A DNA stretch of 64,000 nucleotides. Source: Labyrinthula sp. Ha. Its lineage: Eukaryota; Sar; Bigyra; Labyrinthulida; Labyrinthulaceae. Shown piece by piece: positions 10,299 to 21,679 of the stretch. Below the pieces are notes generated by a model, which made no database searches, was not told the DNA's origin, and saw only the letters and a list, made by a program, of their open reading frames with translations. The stretch lies in assembly GCA_015227615.1 (NCBI GenBank), contig JAALGZ010000006.1, positions 1,116,001 to 1,180,000 on the forward strand. Reading direction: 5' to 3'. A program made the position numbers and the translations under genes. How positions within the stretch are numbered: position 1 is the stretch's first letter; the number at the start of each line of letters is the position of its first letter.

Positions 10299-11251
10299 CT
10301 ACTTTTTATCCGTTCCATAAACTAAAGGCTCGTTTTCATCTATAACGTCATTTACGACACTGCTACTCTGCGAAAACGATCTTCTTTTATGATTCAAAAG
10401 TTGTTGTAATAAAACTTTAGGAATATGTGAATCCTTATCAGAAACACTTGGAAAATGCAAAAAATAAACACAAACTGCGCAAAATATTCCTACTGCAGAA
10501 CCTGCATTGATATCAGAGTAATCATGGTAATAATCTCTGGTTCTAGAGATTGCAACCATTCCAGCAAAGAGTAAAGGGAGAAACAAATACACAACTAGTT
10601 TGTGAAAACTCGCTCCTTTTTGTTTCCTGTCTGCGGCAAACACGTGATTTTGACCTACCAAAAACAACCCTAAAAGTGTCATTGTCTAAAAATAAATGAA
10701 AAACAAAAAAATTATACAGCAAAGGCAAAAGTAGAGTGACCTGAAATGTAAGAAAACTTTCCATCTTGTATCACTTTTGGGTCTTTTGTGGCTAACCGGG
10801 CTATAAAATCTGGTCGCAACCTCCCAGCATATTGCTTACAGCATTGGGCTATGAATCCAGATAATGCAACAGTTTGGAAAAACATCAGAGCAATTGCGTG
10901 CAAAGTGTAAAGACTGAAATTTGGGGTTTTATAGGTGAGAGAAATGTTTGGGGAGTAGGAATAGAAAGTCTGAAGAGCTGTTACGATGTATATGAGAGTC
11001 ACAATTACAACAAGGTTTATATCGGGAAAAGTTTCATTTTCTTTAAAGGGAAAGCTAAGCGAAGCGTCTACCAGTTTTGTGTCTCCATATTTTTCACCTG
11101 CAAGAAAGAAGCGGTTGAAGGTTAACGTATTTGATAAATGAAGAAGAATTGCGGTTACAAGGTACAGAAAAAGTACTGTCAAGTAGTCTAGTTTATGGTA
11201 AAGTACGATGTCTGTGAGCGAAGATAAAGGTTCTGAACTTGGTTCTCCCAT
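10299..11251 (-). CDS. PAP2-family lipid phosphate phosphatase (2 exons)
   Basis: A 306-aa integral membrane phosphatase of the type that dephosphorylates phosphatidic acid or related lipid phosphates. All three PAP2 signatures are present: KQYAGRLRP (C1), SGHS (C2, His acid/base) and SRTRDYYHDYSD (C3, SRxxDxxHxxxD with the nucleophile His). Five to six hydrophobic segments surround them. Exon 1 is 10718-11251 and exon 2 is 10299-10685. A 32-nt intron at 10686-10717 (GTATAA to TTTAG) falls right after the SGHSTFAFA block, in phase. The start is the ATG at 11251 (MGEPSSEP). The frame stays open upstream but only with non-ATG codons. It lies in tandem 49 bp upstream of the RP2-like gene. Confidence 0.9.
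10686..10717 (-). other. Spliceosomal intron, 32 nt, in PAP2 gene
   Basis: GTATAA at the 5' end, TTTTTAG at the 3' end, T-rich. Removal joins the C2 and C3 halves of the PAP2 domain in frame. Confidence 0.9.
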
Positions 11252-11699
11252 TCTGTTTTGTTGATGACCTTTCTTGTTTGGATTGGGGAATGTACCCAAA
11301 ATACGAAGGATTCGGAAGAATGCTCAAAGCCGCTTCATTTAAAGAAGCCGAGAAACTGCAGCGGAGTTATAGTGTACAATCCTGGTAGAACTCATGAAAG
11401 AAATGCATGGGAAACACAAGTTCGGATCCTTCCTCCAGAAATCCTTTAAGTATAGAGCATGGGACGCCCAGAGTCATTTGTGAAGAACTAATGATACCTA
11501 CTGTAAGTGTTGAACGTTATATCTTTACTATTATATTTATATAATAAAATATGGATGGTTCACCACAAACTAACAATAATATTTCTGAGAAACTAACTCT
11601 AACTGCTTAGACAAGCAGAAATCAAACAATTTTACCCAACATTTTCGCTACTTGTCTCAAAAAGTCTTTACATAATTCTCTTAACCTGTTTTTAGCAAC

Positions 11700-13330
11700 T
11701 AATATAGTAAGAGGATCTACAAGATTCTCATTTAATTTTAAATATTTCTCCCCCTAGTTTGTATCTCCTATTCCCATCGCTACACATCTAAATTTATCGT
11801 GTACGTGCTTCAAAGATGCTGTCGAACTTTCTTCTTGGTATATTCTCACGGCTCATTGGTTTTCAAAACAGTGTCTAATTTCTACTTCAATATGAAAATT
11901 CTTCAGAGTTTCATATGTTACTGTAAGTTTCATTACTGAAAGCGCTTTTTGATTGTTAGTTGCACCAATGTTTTCTGTGTAAAGCGGTCCAATATGCTTT
12001 TGTAAGAAAGAAGGTTCTTAGTTAAGGTGATAATGTTTCCATATACTGTCCTTTTCCCCTTCATTTGCCGAGGAGATTCCCAACCAGAAGATACAGAAGA
12101 TGAGCAGCTCTCAACTTGTTGTAAACTTCATTTTACTTTCTCGTGTTTTTCCGATCTGTCAGCACTCACTTACCTTGCTACAGTACAACTCCAGGTGAAC
12201 TGGACATCATCCCCACCAGCGACTATATTGCGTAAATAATAACTGGGTTCATATTTATTTTAATATAATTTGCCAAGCGATTTATGTAACAAAATAGTTT
12301 AATGTTGCTTAAAGCCGTGCTCTTCACTGTTATTATCTTACGTTGATTGGTGCAGCTGTTGTTTTTATCTTCTCAATTTCCAACAAGTGTTCCCTATTCG
12401 TTGACAATATGAATTTTCATGTTTGTAATGCAGTATTTCTCTGCTAACTTAGTATGCCATATCCATATAAGAATATCTATCTCCTCAGTGATCTTTACTC
12501 AGAACGGCCTTTTCATATTTTCTTCATTTTATGAGAGGCTTGCATTATTGCTGGTGAACAGGAAGGCATTTACATATACTAGCCTGATTATATTCTTGTT
12601 TAATTTGTCAGAAAATAGGAAGTTTTCTCCTGGATGTAAAATTAACTGAATTGTGCTTATAGTTTCCCTTCGTATTTAATACCAAATTAAAAGAGCCAGT
12701 TTTTGGCCAGATATGAATGTGGGCTATTTTCAAGCCTTCTCTGTTCCTTTAGGCGCTCGATTTCCTTTTGCCTGTTCGAACTATATAATTTAAGAATAAA
12801 ACGTCCATAGAAAAATACTACAGTTATATTTATCTGTCTAATAAATGGTTTCAACTAAACACTTATTGGCACCAAAATTCTTCGTGTGCTGATAGAAGCT
12901 ACTGGTGAATAGAATCTTGGAGCTCTGCTCTTACATTTGCTTATTATTTTCACATGCGTAACATAGCAACTTCAAGAATCCAGTTTCCATACAATTCTTT
13001 CTTTATGTAATCTAACTTACGGTCCAGCTTGCGTTCATGAAGGAAAATGTTTATCCAGAATTAGTAATCAAACTTATTCTAAGTCTTTTATTTCTTTGCG
13101 TGGCTGAAGCCAAAAGTTGCTAATATTATGATTTTTTTCTGGCTTCATGCGATCTGAACAAAGTAATGGTTCCTGGCTCTTATTGGTACTAGTACAAGTT
13201 ATTTGTTTTCAGGTGGTACCCACTTATTGTTACTTGCTATAAATATATGCAAATTTATTTAACCGTACCTCTATTTTTTCTGGTGGCCTAAAGGATAATG
13301 TTGCGAACAACTCCATAAGTGTCAAACTGT
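11700..13330 (-). mobile_element. Ty1/copia retrotransposon pol fossil (RT to RNase H)
   Basis: Read on the minus strand, the region keeps, in order, a recognisable copia reverse-transcriptase active-site block (near 12.55 kb), an RT/RNase H junction (near 12.1 kb) and the terminal RNase H stretch (near 11.75-11.95 kb). It is old and heavily broken, with more than ten disruptions. No flanking LTR pair could be recognised, so element ends are unknown and gag/integrase may extend toward 15 kb. The family call rests on motif order rather than strong identity. Confidence 0.5.
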
Positions 13331-16300
13331 CTGAAATATTTGCAAACTAAATTTACCACAAATTGTCAAATATTGAAAAATTTAACGAAGAATAGAAATG
13401 AGTATTTAAGTTTGCGTTTATAAATATGGGTTTTTATTTACCTTATAATCCATATTATGATATCTCAAAGTATTATTTCTCTTTAGTCTTAATGTAGGTA
13501 GATTTTTTGGTACCGATAGTATTCATGTATCGGCTTCTATTCAGATTTCGAAGCTTCTTAGCTGAAAATACAATTAAGCTTCTATTGTTTCTAAAGATTC
13601 TTGTACCATCCATTCTAAACCTATGAAAATTATAATTTGTTTCTTCTTTAGATTCACAGCTACATTCATAAGTATGATTCAATATCTTTTCTGACATAAT
13701 TATTCGATGAGTTACTAAACGAATCGACTTCCTATTATTAAGCATAAAAGTATTCTCTCTCTATATACAAATATTTTATGGTTTCTAAAGAGTGGTCGTT
13801 GCTTTAGATTATCTTGTATGGTGATGTTGAAAGTTATGGACCATCCTATTCAATACTTAGTGAGTAAGTTTGCCTGTAAAACTTCAGGATTGTTCAAAAA
13901 AAATGCATTTGCAAAAGAAGACCACATACCCTAGACACTTCAACTCAATTATATATGTGTTTGTCACTTTGAAAAGGGTAGATGGTATTGAATATTTATT
14001 ATTTATCCAGTGATTTCACTGTAAGACTCCGGGTGTTTTAGTTTCATGACATTGCTATATTATATATACCTAGCATGTTTGAAGTATTGCCTCCTTATTT
14101 TCCTAATAAGATTTGTGGTTTCACTAGAGCTATTTTCTATTTTATTTACTAATAGTGTAACATGGTTACATGTGTTGTGGCGAACAATAAACAAATTCTC
14201 TTAAAATTTTGAAATATTAAAAAGACAGGTTAAGCCGATGACAATGTGTAAATACTCTAATCGTCATGTACCTTTAGACAAGGAATAGAAAGAATAGCTT
14301 ATTACTTTATTTTATATCTTCAGAAATTTTCTGTTGAAACTTCATTCTAAGAATCATCTTCTACTTCAGTAATTTCAATTTATTATATAAATAGTTTATT
14401 AGGTTATCTGGACTTAATAATATGGGAGATATAAATAAGACTCTTCAATATTGATTAAAGTAGTTTGTTTGTTTTTAATTTTTAATGAACCTAGAAAACA
14501 ATTTTTATTTTATATATGAAGATCAGCTTCCATAACTATGTTTCTGCATGTTCTGACTCTCTTTGTTGTTGAAAATAGAGCAGTTTGTATAGATTAACCG
14601 AGATTCTGATATATTAGAAAGTTTAATGTTTGAGTATGTCTAGATCTTTGCAACAATAATATGTCTTGCTCTCCAAGATGGATTTGAAAATTTTAAATTC
14701 AATCAGTGGGTTTTGTTTCCATGTTCAAGAAGCTTTCATATCACTGATACTCTTGGTGCTGTTTACTTGTTTGCAATTTACAGGTGCATAATATGTTTAT
14801 TCTTGAACAACTAGATACTGCAAGAAGTTATCTTTGAACTAGTATTCCCACTTCCCTAGTGAATTATATACAGCTTATGTAGATTTTTAAATTTATTAGC
14901 AGATGGTAAAAATCCACAGGATGCTTATGAAGCCAACACCAGTTCCTTGTCTTATACCTCTATGTAGTGTACTAGATCACGTGCTTCCGTTTTGAAGTGT
15001 AATATACATACATTTTTTCTATAACTTTAATACTTCTAACTCTAATGAAATGAACATAGTATTTTCTAGCGATATTGCGCGGGCCATGGGGAAAGTACAT
15101 TGCCTCCTCATTGGCACACATTGCGAAAAAATGACAGGTGTAATTGTACTCAAAACATACGATTTCAAGTCCTATCATCTTATTTTTGTTTTTCTAGTAT
15201 TAGCCAATGTTTTATACTGTTGAAGTAAAATTCTGTATACTTATTTTAAACCAATTGGTTAGTATTTGTTCCTTTTCATGAGATATCTAAAATTTTCATT
15301 TCTTTTGCGCCTTCAACACCTAACAACACCTTCTATATTAATCTTGTCGTAAATTATTTATATACCTGCTACTTTGCATCCGAAATTCCAGAAAAAAAGA
15401 CCTTATTAAATTCCAGTTAAATCCTTGCGTTCATCAAAACACTATCTCATAAAGGGTTTCTCGACTATACTTTGATACATATGGTCCTGGTACTGTATTG
15501 AAGCCAGACTTCGAGGATCCTGTAATCCTTGTATTTTTTTCCAGATTTTATGGAGAGTTAAGTTTTTTTGAATAGATAAGTGGGGTTAGCTCGTATATCG
15601 TAAATATTGTAATAAGTTTCCTAAACGAAACCATGAAGTTTTCTTTGGAGTCTCTGTTTGAAATATGTAATGGGTCAAGTCAGGATTACAACCATTAGTA
15701 TGTACTGGTGTTCTTCAAATTAGTTTTTTTCTTAATTAGGATTTGGTTTCAGGCTTGTTTTGCTTATAATATTTACATCTACGTATCATGTGTGGTAAAT
15801 AAGAATGTTGCATTTTTGCGATTTACCTAAATGCTGTAAAGTATAATGGTTAATGATGGGTTTTGATAGCAGTCTTAAGAGAGAAATTGATAACTGATTT
15901 TTTTTGAGAACTTATTTGCGTATAATTTCTCTGTTAACTGAATTTTGTATTACAATGCCGAAATTACCTTTTCTCTAAGTAATTATCTAGGTTTTAGACC
16001 TAATTAGAATCAGAATTAATGTCAACAAGAAAAATAATTTGCTAGACAGATAGTTCTTAACACAATGAGCATTTTGTTTTAGCTGCCATGGTTATTAATC
16101 AAGATCTCGCTACTGCAACTTGTGTAGCCAACACCGCTCTTCATAAAATAATTATCTCTATATACATAAATATAGTTCAGACTAGTTGAATCAACAGTTA
16201 TCACATTAACAATCTATATATATTACCTCTTAAATTAACTCAGAAATTTTAATAAAACTATCTGTTCTGTCGTATAGGGATGTTATTTCTGTTAAAGTAT

Positions 16301-19300
16301 ATATCTCAATTTTTGCTAAGAGCCCGCAACTATTGAACGGTATAGTTTTTAGATAGGGTTCATGGCTACAGATACCATTAGGCATGTCCTGCATTGTGCT
16401 CTTCTTGCACCACTGTACTGGTACGAACAATTTCTGAATTGAAGTTTTCGCCAGTTAGGCGACATTGATTACCCCTGGGCGGCATCTACAGATCAGATTT
16501 GAGTTATTAATAATTTTTCAATACTAAATTTCTCCCTATTTTTCTTATTGATTGGTTCAGATGGTTCCCCAACCATTTTGATTGTTTATTGGAACCCAAT
16601 TGATTATCAATATTAGGTTGGTCCACTCGACGAAGAGCAAAATAAACAGAATATTCTTATTTCAGTTTCCACAGCATGAACTTCTTCAAAATATTTGGCA
16701 AATGGCCCTAGTTTATTTTATTACCGGATTATTAAAGTGCTATATGGCCTTGTTCTTTGCATATTCACGAAATGCATAAATGATATATATGTTGCCGCGC
16801 CGACTGGCTCAAGGTGGTGTGCAACAACTTAGTATTGCTAATCAGTATAGAATCCGAATCATTTGATAAGAAGTTAAGCCCTAACTGTTTTATTGATAAT
16901 CAGAGGCAAAACAATTATTATGCAACTATTGTAAATTCTAATCAAATCCGTTACATAGCTGCTTCGCATAGATTCCATTATGGGATATTTGTTCCAAAAA
17001 GAAAGACAGTGGAGGACTAATCCGAAAGGTAGAACTAGGTTCACCAAGTTCAAGATGTGCATCTTTCCCGGAAGTAAAGCAATTTTGCATCTACTCAACT
17101 GCGTTTATAAGATACTCTCATCCTTGACTAATATATTTGTAGCACCATATGGCATAGTTGCAGAAAAATAAAGACATATAAAGTCGTATAATTTAAAACA
17201 TTCTTCTTCTGTCCATCATCGACAACTGCTTTCTAATTAGGTACAAAACTTACATCAAAAACAGCGAAACAATGTCTTAGATTCAATTTTCCGAAATAAA
17301 CCCTGTTATACTGGGAAAAAAAATTAACTGATAGACACAAAACCAATACTTCTGACAATACTACGAAAATTTCTCAAGAAGTGAGAATACAAGATATAGT
17401 CACCACGGGTTCTGTATTTCATTTGTTGGATTGATAATAGATTTCACTTGTTTTGTTATACAATGTTCTTTTCTTTGTTTCTCAGCTCTAAATGCTATCA
17501 GCAGATACTCCGTATATCGTGAGTCATGTTGGTCTGCTGATTAGCTAAGAATTAAAACTGGAACTTATATGTGAATAACCCAAGTTAGACATGGAGTTGA
17601 AATCTATTCTTGAGTGGAAAATCTGTTATCTTGCTCCACGTCATGGATTGGTATACGCATTCTGTAGTATCTTCAATTATTGTTTAATATCTAGTAAAAT
17701 TTCATAGAACGAGACATTGAATCCAGTGTTCGCTACATTAACAAGAAAATTGCGATATATAGATTTTTCTACTACTAGAGCATCTATTAAAATATTAGCC
17801 AATGATACTTTCCTCTTGAAATTAATAAACCTTATCATGTACCAACTTTACCAACAGAATTATTCTTGGAAACATTTACTCTACGAAGTTATCTCGTGCC
17901 AATTGTGACTTGTTATAGCTTCATTTTGAAATAACAATCTCTTTATTGCGTTTAATAGGATATTCAGAAGGTGTAATTTTACGTAAAACCTGTTCTCAAG
18001 ATGTATCCAGTTTTTTGAGCGGCTAACCACTAATAGATAAAATGAGGACTGTTAAGAGTAAGGATCAATTAGAAACATGATACCCATTTTTTAGTCTCAT
18101 AGGTTCTGCATGCGATACCAAGAATTTTCTTCAGTCAAAAAAAATTGAAAACATCTACGAAAGCTTCTGCAAATGGTACAATGTTGGGAAGGACTCTTAA
18201 CTTAATACCTTAGGGACAATTCGAGACCGTTATCTCATTACTATACGGTAACTAGTAGCCATATATTGGTGAAGATACTAAAAACAGTTTCTGAAAGTAA
18301 GACTGAAGAGTTGGAATAGCTTGGTTCTCTTCCTAGAATTGGCATTTTAGCTATCTATTTTGTCCCTTGTTTCTTTAAATTTGCTTACGTATCATGTTCG
18401 TACAAGAAATTTTGTAAGATTTTGTGTTTTGTTTGTACTGCATTTACTAAGCCTAAATATCAGCAATAACATTTTAGATTAAGTTTGTTAGTCAAGATCT
18501 ATAAATGTACTATTCCTGACACTATTTATTAATGCAGAGACCATCTTCAAACACTTTCTTCCGACTCAACTCTGTTCAGCCCAGAAACACTTTTATTCTT
18601 GTTATATACATTATAATAAACATTTTTCACTGGTTTACATCATATCAGACATAATCTTATGTAGGTTTGTTATCATGCTTTAACTTTTCCTACCACTTTG
18701 GTCAGCATATTTTATGGCATTTTCATATAAAGTCTTCATCGCTCTGAAGAAATGATAGGAGTATATGCAAATCAAAACGTTGTTATTTTACAGCTAGTCT
18801 TAAGTTTTTATGACATTTCTGATATAAATTAGCAATCAGATATCAATATATAAGACTATAATCAAATATGCAGTCTGTAAAGATTTTAAATAGGGAAATT
18901 GAGCAGTCTCAGGCGTTTGTTAAAGAGCTTCCATAACACCTCAAACAATTTTCAAACAGTATCTCGAATGTTCGCCAATGACTTATATGGTCTCTCTTTT
19001 ATGAAGTCTAACTTAACTATTTTAGTTTTTTCTAGGAATTAAATCCTGTTAAGAACGTTTCAGGTCTCAAAATCAAAGATTGATCCCAAGTTAACCTCCA
19101 CTTGGCAGAGTATACCATTAAGCCTTAGTAACTAAGGGGTTCCATGAACGGGCCAAGTGGTGTATTTGTCAACGAGGTTAGCAAAAATTGTCAGTTCTCG
19201 CTGAAAATTTATGCAAAATCTATCAATCTTCCTCAGTTCCGTACAAAATTTCCCCGAACTCGGTTGAGATCTCAGTGGGAAGTCATTCTACATCCCTGGT

Positions 19301-19827
19301 CGCAATTCAATACCTATCTACGTTACGGGTATAAACAGGAAGAACTTAACACGGAATGAAATACATTGTAAAACCAATTTAGCATAATATTGTGGACTTA
19401 TTCAGTAAGTGCATTGATGGTTTTTTTACTGCAAAGCTTAGGGCAGATCTTTAATTCCAAACTATTCACAGACTTTAGTTTACTCATTTTTATAAACTCG
19501 AAGGTGCGAAACTCAAACTATCTAGGAGCTAATTTCTCCATTGCAGGAAACTAATCTCTTACATCATATCCTAAATTTATTATTATTAACATAACTAGGA
19601 AGTTATCTATACAAATTTAAAGTCCCTACGCTGCATATTAATAGCACAAGTCAAAGAAAAAATGCCCGAATAGGTAAACTTTATTCAATAAATCTTCTTC
19701 TATGGAAGAAATTTTTATTTAAGGAGGTTTGTACTCCGTAATTCATACCCATTTTGTTAGACTAGGAACACCATCTCTCCCGTCATCCTGACTTTGTGTG
19801 GTTTTGCTCGAGAAGATGTATATCTAA

Positions 19828-19835
19828 TGACGTCA
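19828..19835. promoter_or_regulatory. TGACGTCA palindrome (CRE-type bZIP site)
   Basis: A perfect CRE palindrome 68 bp upstream of the ATG at 19903. CREB/ATF-type bZIP proteins bind this octamer, and a bZIP gene lies at 47 kb. Regulation is inferred. Confidence 0.4.
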
Positions 19836-19858
19836 GCTACATGAGAAGCTATTTTGTC

Positions 19859-19870
19859 AATTGCCCAAAA
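19859..19870 (-). promoter_or_regulatory. TTTTGGGCAATT promoter element (minus orientation)
   Basis: AATTGCCCAAAA is the exact complement of TTTTGGGCAATT, which also occurs in the eL27/MFS divergent promoter and upstream of the gene at 26.5 kb. It lies 32 bp before the ATG. Confidence 0.55.
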
Positions 19871-19902
19871 TAATTTTTAAGAATTCAATACAAAGATAAA
19901 TA

Positions 19903-20805
19903 ATGCCTGCTGTTGTTAAGAGAAAATACAACTTCTCTCCAGCTCTTACTAACAAATTGCTTGGTAAATCATACTTTTAAAATAAATTTATAGATCTTGT
20001 TGGTATAAAGCCACCACCTGAACCTCCCGTGGTGGAGGATTCCCCAGCGAAGAAGCAAAAAGTTGAAGACACAAGAGCAGAAGAAGTTCAGATATCTGCG
20101 CTTGATAAGTTGAAAGATGAAATATTGGAGAAAACCAAAGACGCTAAAGTGAAAAAAACAGCAAAAGAACTCCAAGTGGAGGCGGTAAAAATTAAAAGAC
20201 AAGCTGATAAGCTGAAAGGAAAACTGAAATTTGTCATGTACTTTCGCGCCGGACTTCGCTTCCTTGAACGTATCTTTTCCATCAGCTCAACGCAAACTTT
20301 TGACTCAGAGGCTCTGAAACTTAAAGAACTAGCCAAATTATTTTCTGAAACAGCTCAATATTTCCATGCGTGTGGTTCTAACCTATCCAAAGCCGTGGAT
20401 AGCGATTCCACTCTCAAGGAAGGCGAACTTGACCATCTCATCTTTGTATGCTATAAACTAGCTTCTCTTTGCTATATGTCAAGATTTGATCTCCAGAAAG
20501 AAAAAGTTGGCCGTTTGAGTCAGCACAGAAAGAGAGCCGTTAGAAATTCAGTTTTTGAGAGTTCAGAAGAAGTTGGAAATCAGCTTGACTTTGTATATCA
20601 AGAGACAGATGCAGCTGTGAAAGCTTTCAGTTTGAAAGAAGAAGTTCAAAAGGTATTAAATAGGCTCTTGGATACAGAGGATGAGTTTGACAAGGAAAAG
20701 GTCGGGTTGCTGAATGATTTGTTACGGGTTGAGCCAGGAAAGAGGCTAGTAGAAGAAATTCCAGTGCTGGTTGCAAAGTTACGGTTGTTAGTGTCTAAGA
20801 TGTAA
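19903..20805 (+). CDS. Possible AF4/FMR2 C-terminal-homology-like protein (2 exons)
   Basis: A 290-aa protein. Exon 1 (19903-19963) encodes MPAVVKRKYNFSPALTNKLL. A 30-nt intron (19964-19993) splits a GAT codon, and exon 2 runs 19994-20805. After a basic Lys/Pro-rich segment (PPPEPPVVEDSPAKKQK), residues about 75-200 are helical. They recall the helical C-terminal domain of AF4/FMR2 transcription-elongation scaffolds: AKELQVEAVKIKRQADKL resembles YLEEAKRLKHKADAM, and DHLIFVCYKLASLCYMSRFDL resembles LAALCYRCLALLYWRMFRL. The match is partial and from memory. An unrelated helical repeat protein is possible. It converges on the next gene with 22 bp between stops. Confidence 0.35.
19964..19993 (+). 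other. Spliceosomal intron, 30 nt
   Basis: GTAAAT to TTATAG. It joins a 61-nt first exon to the main exon in frame, restoring an ATG start to a frame that otherwise opens without one. Confidence 0.85.
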
Positions 20806-20827
20806 GCAATAGTTTATTAAGGTTTAC

Positions 20828-21679
20828 TTAAGACCTCGCCATTCTGGATCTCCCACGCTCAAACTTCTTCTGTGAAGGATCTTTCGCAAAACCTCTACTT
20901 CGAGAAACAACGCCTCTAGCTCTTCCACGCTTCCGTCTTCTAGCACTAGATCCACGACCCCCTTTAATAACCCTTTCGTCAAACTCTTCTTCAGAAGAAA
21001 AACCCTCATCGTAGTATCCTTCAGAACTGTAAACGCTTTCAGACGACCAGTCTCTTGCCTTAGCGACGTCATTAAATCTAAACCCATCCTCATCCTTTTT
21101 ACGGTTAAATGGATTTAGTCTCGGTATTTTTAATCGCTTAAAACCAAGCCTATACTTTAAGAATCTTAGAACTTTGATTTTTAGCCAAGAGAATCTTTTC
21201 TTAATTTTCTTGTGAAAGAAGAGCACATAAAGAAGCACCACAACAAGTGCTAGCGTGATAAACACCAGTACATGCTGGTTAAAAACCAACCTAAGAATAG
21301 ACAGAGCACGTTCTAGCAGCGATACTTCGGGTGGAGTAAAGTTGAATTTGACAAGGTTGTTGCATTGCAGGTTTCCAGAGTTCGAGTTTGTTTGAACAAA
21401 GCCGTTGTCTGATTTTACAGAGAGAAGAAACTGGGGAAAATTTTGATTTGCTTGAAGAATACTAGGACAGGAAGTCAGAACTGCAGCTTGGCTTATCTTG
21501 CAATTGTAGGAAGAAGATGTATGAGTTGGAAAGCTTGTTGTTTCTGTTTGAGAGCAGAGAAATGAAGAAGGCCACGCTACCAGTTGTGGTGGAAAGCTTG
21601 GAAAAGATGAGCTTAAAGAGATAGAAAATGAGTTTGAATCGAAAGATTTGTGTACTTCACCTGTAGCTAAACCAGCCAT
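20828..21679 (-). CDS. Single-pass membrane protein with basic, Ser/Arg-rich tail, uncharacterised
   Basis: A 283-aa intronless protein not recognised. Residues 1-120 are Ser/Pro/Phe-rich with four cysteines (42, 60, 71, 106), suggesting a disulphide-bonded outer or luminal part, though no classical signal peptide is visible. Residues 136-155 (HVLVFITLALVVVLLYVLFF) are one strong membrane segment. The rest is cytosolic in character: a Lys/Arg amphipathic stretch (KKIKKRFSWLKIKVLRFLKY), an acidic-Ser patch (SSEGYYDEGFSSEEEFDE) and an RGR-rich end. Start is the ATG at 21679. The stop lies 22 bp from the convergent gene. Confidence 0.75.
   Translation of the reverse strand: MAGLATGEVHKSFDSNSFSISLSSSFPSFPPQLVAWPSSFLCSQTETTSFPTHTSSSYNCKISQAAVLTSCPSILQANQNFPQFLLSVKSDNGFVQTNSNSGNLQCNNLVKFNFTPPEVSLLERALSILRLVFNQHVLVFITLALVVVLLYVLFFHKKIKKRFSWLKIKVLRFLKYRLGFKRLKIPRLNPFNRKKDEDGFRFNDVAKARDWSSESVYSSEGYYDEGFSSEEEFDERVIKGGRGSSARRRKRGRARGVVSRSRGFAKDPSQKKFERGRSRMARS

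Larger units (their letters stand above)
11252..19902. other. Gene-free region of 8.65 kb
   Basis: I see no intact gene. About 11.7-13.3 kb is a decayed Ty1/copia pol on the minus strand. The rest (13.3-19.8 kb) is AT-rich DNA with only short, unconvincing open frames, perhaps more of the same decayed material. A palindromic TGACGTCA lies at the right edge, next to the 19.9-kb gene. Confidence 0.6.

Noticed and set aside
11252-11299. Longer N-terminus of the PAP2 phosphatase
   Set aside because: It begins with TTG; the first ATG is at 11251.
19060-19145. A tRNA-like stretch on the minus strand (AATGGTATACTCTGCC and following)
   Set aside because: No acceptable B box or acceptor/anticodon stems; no convincing tRNA was found anywhere in the window.
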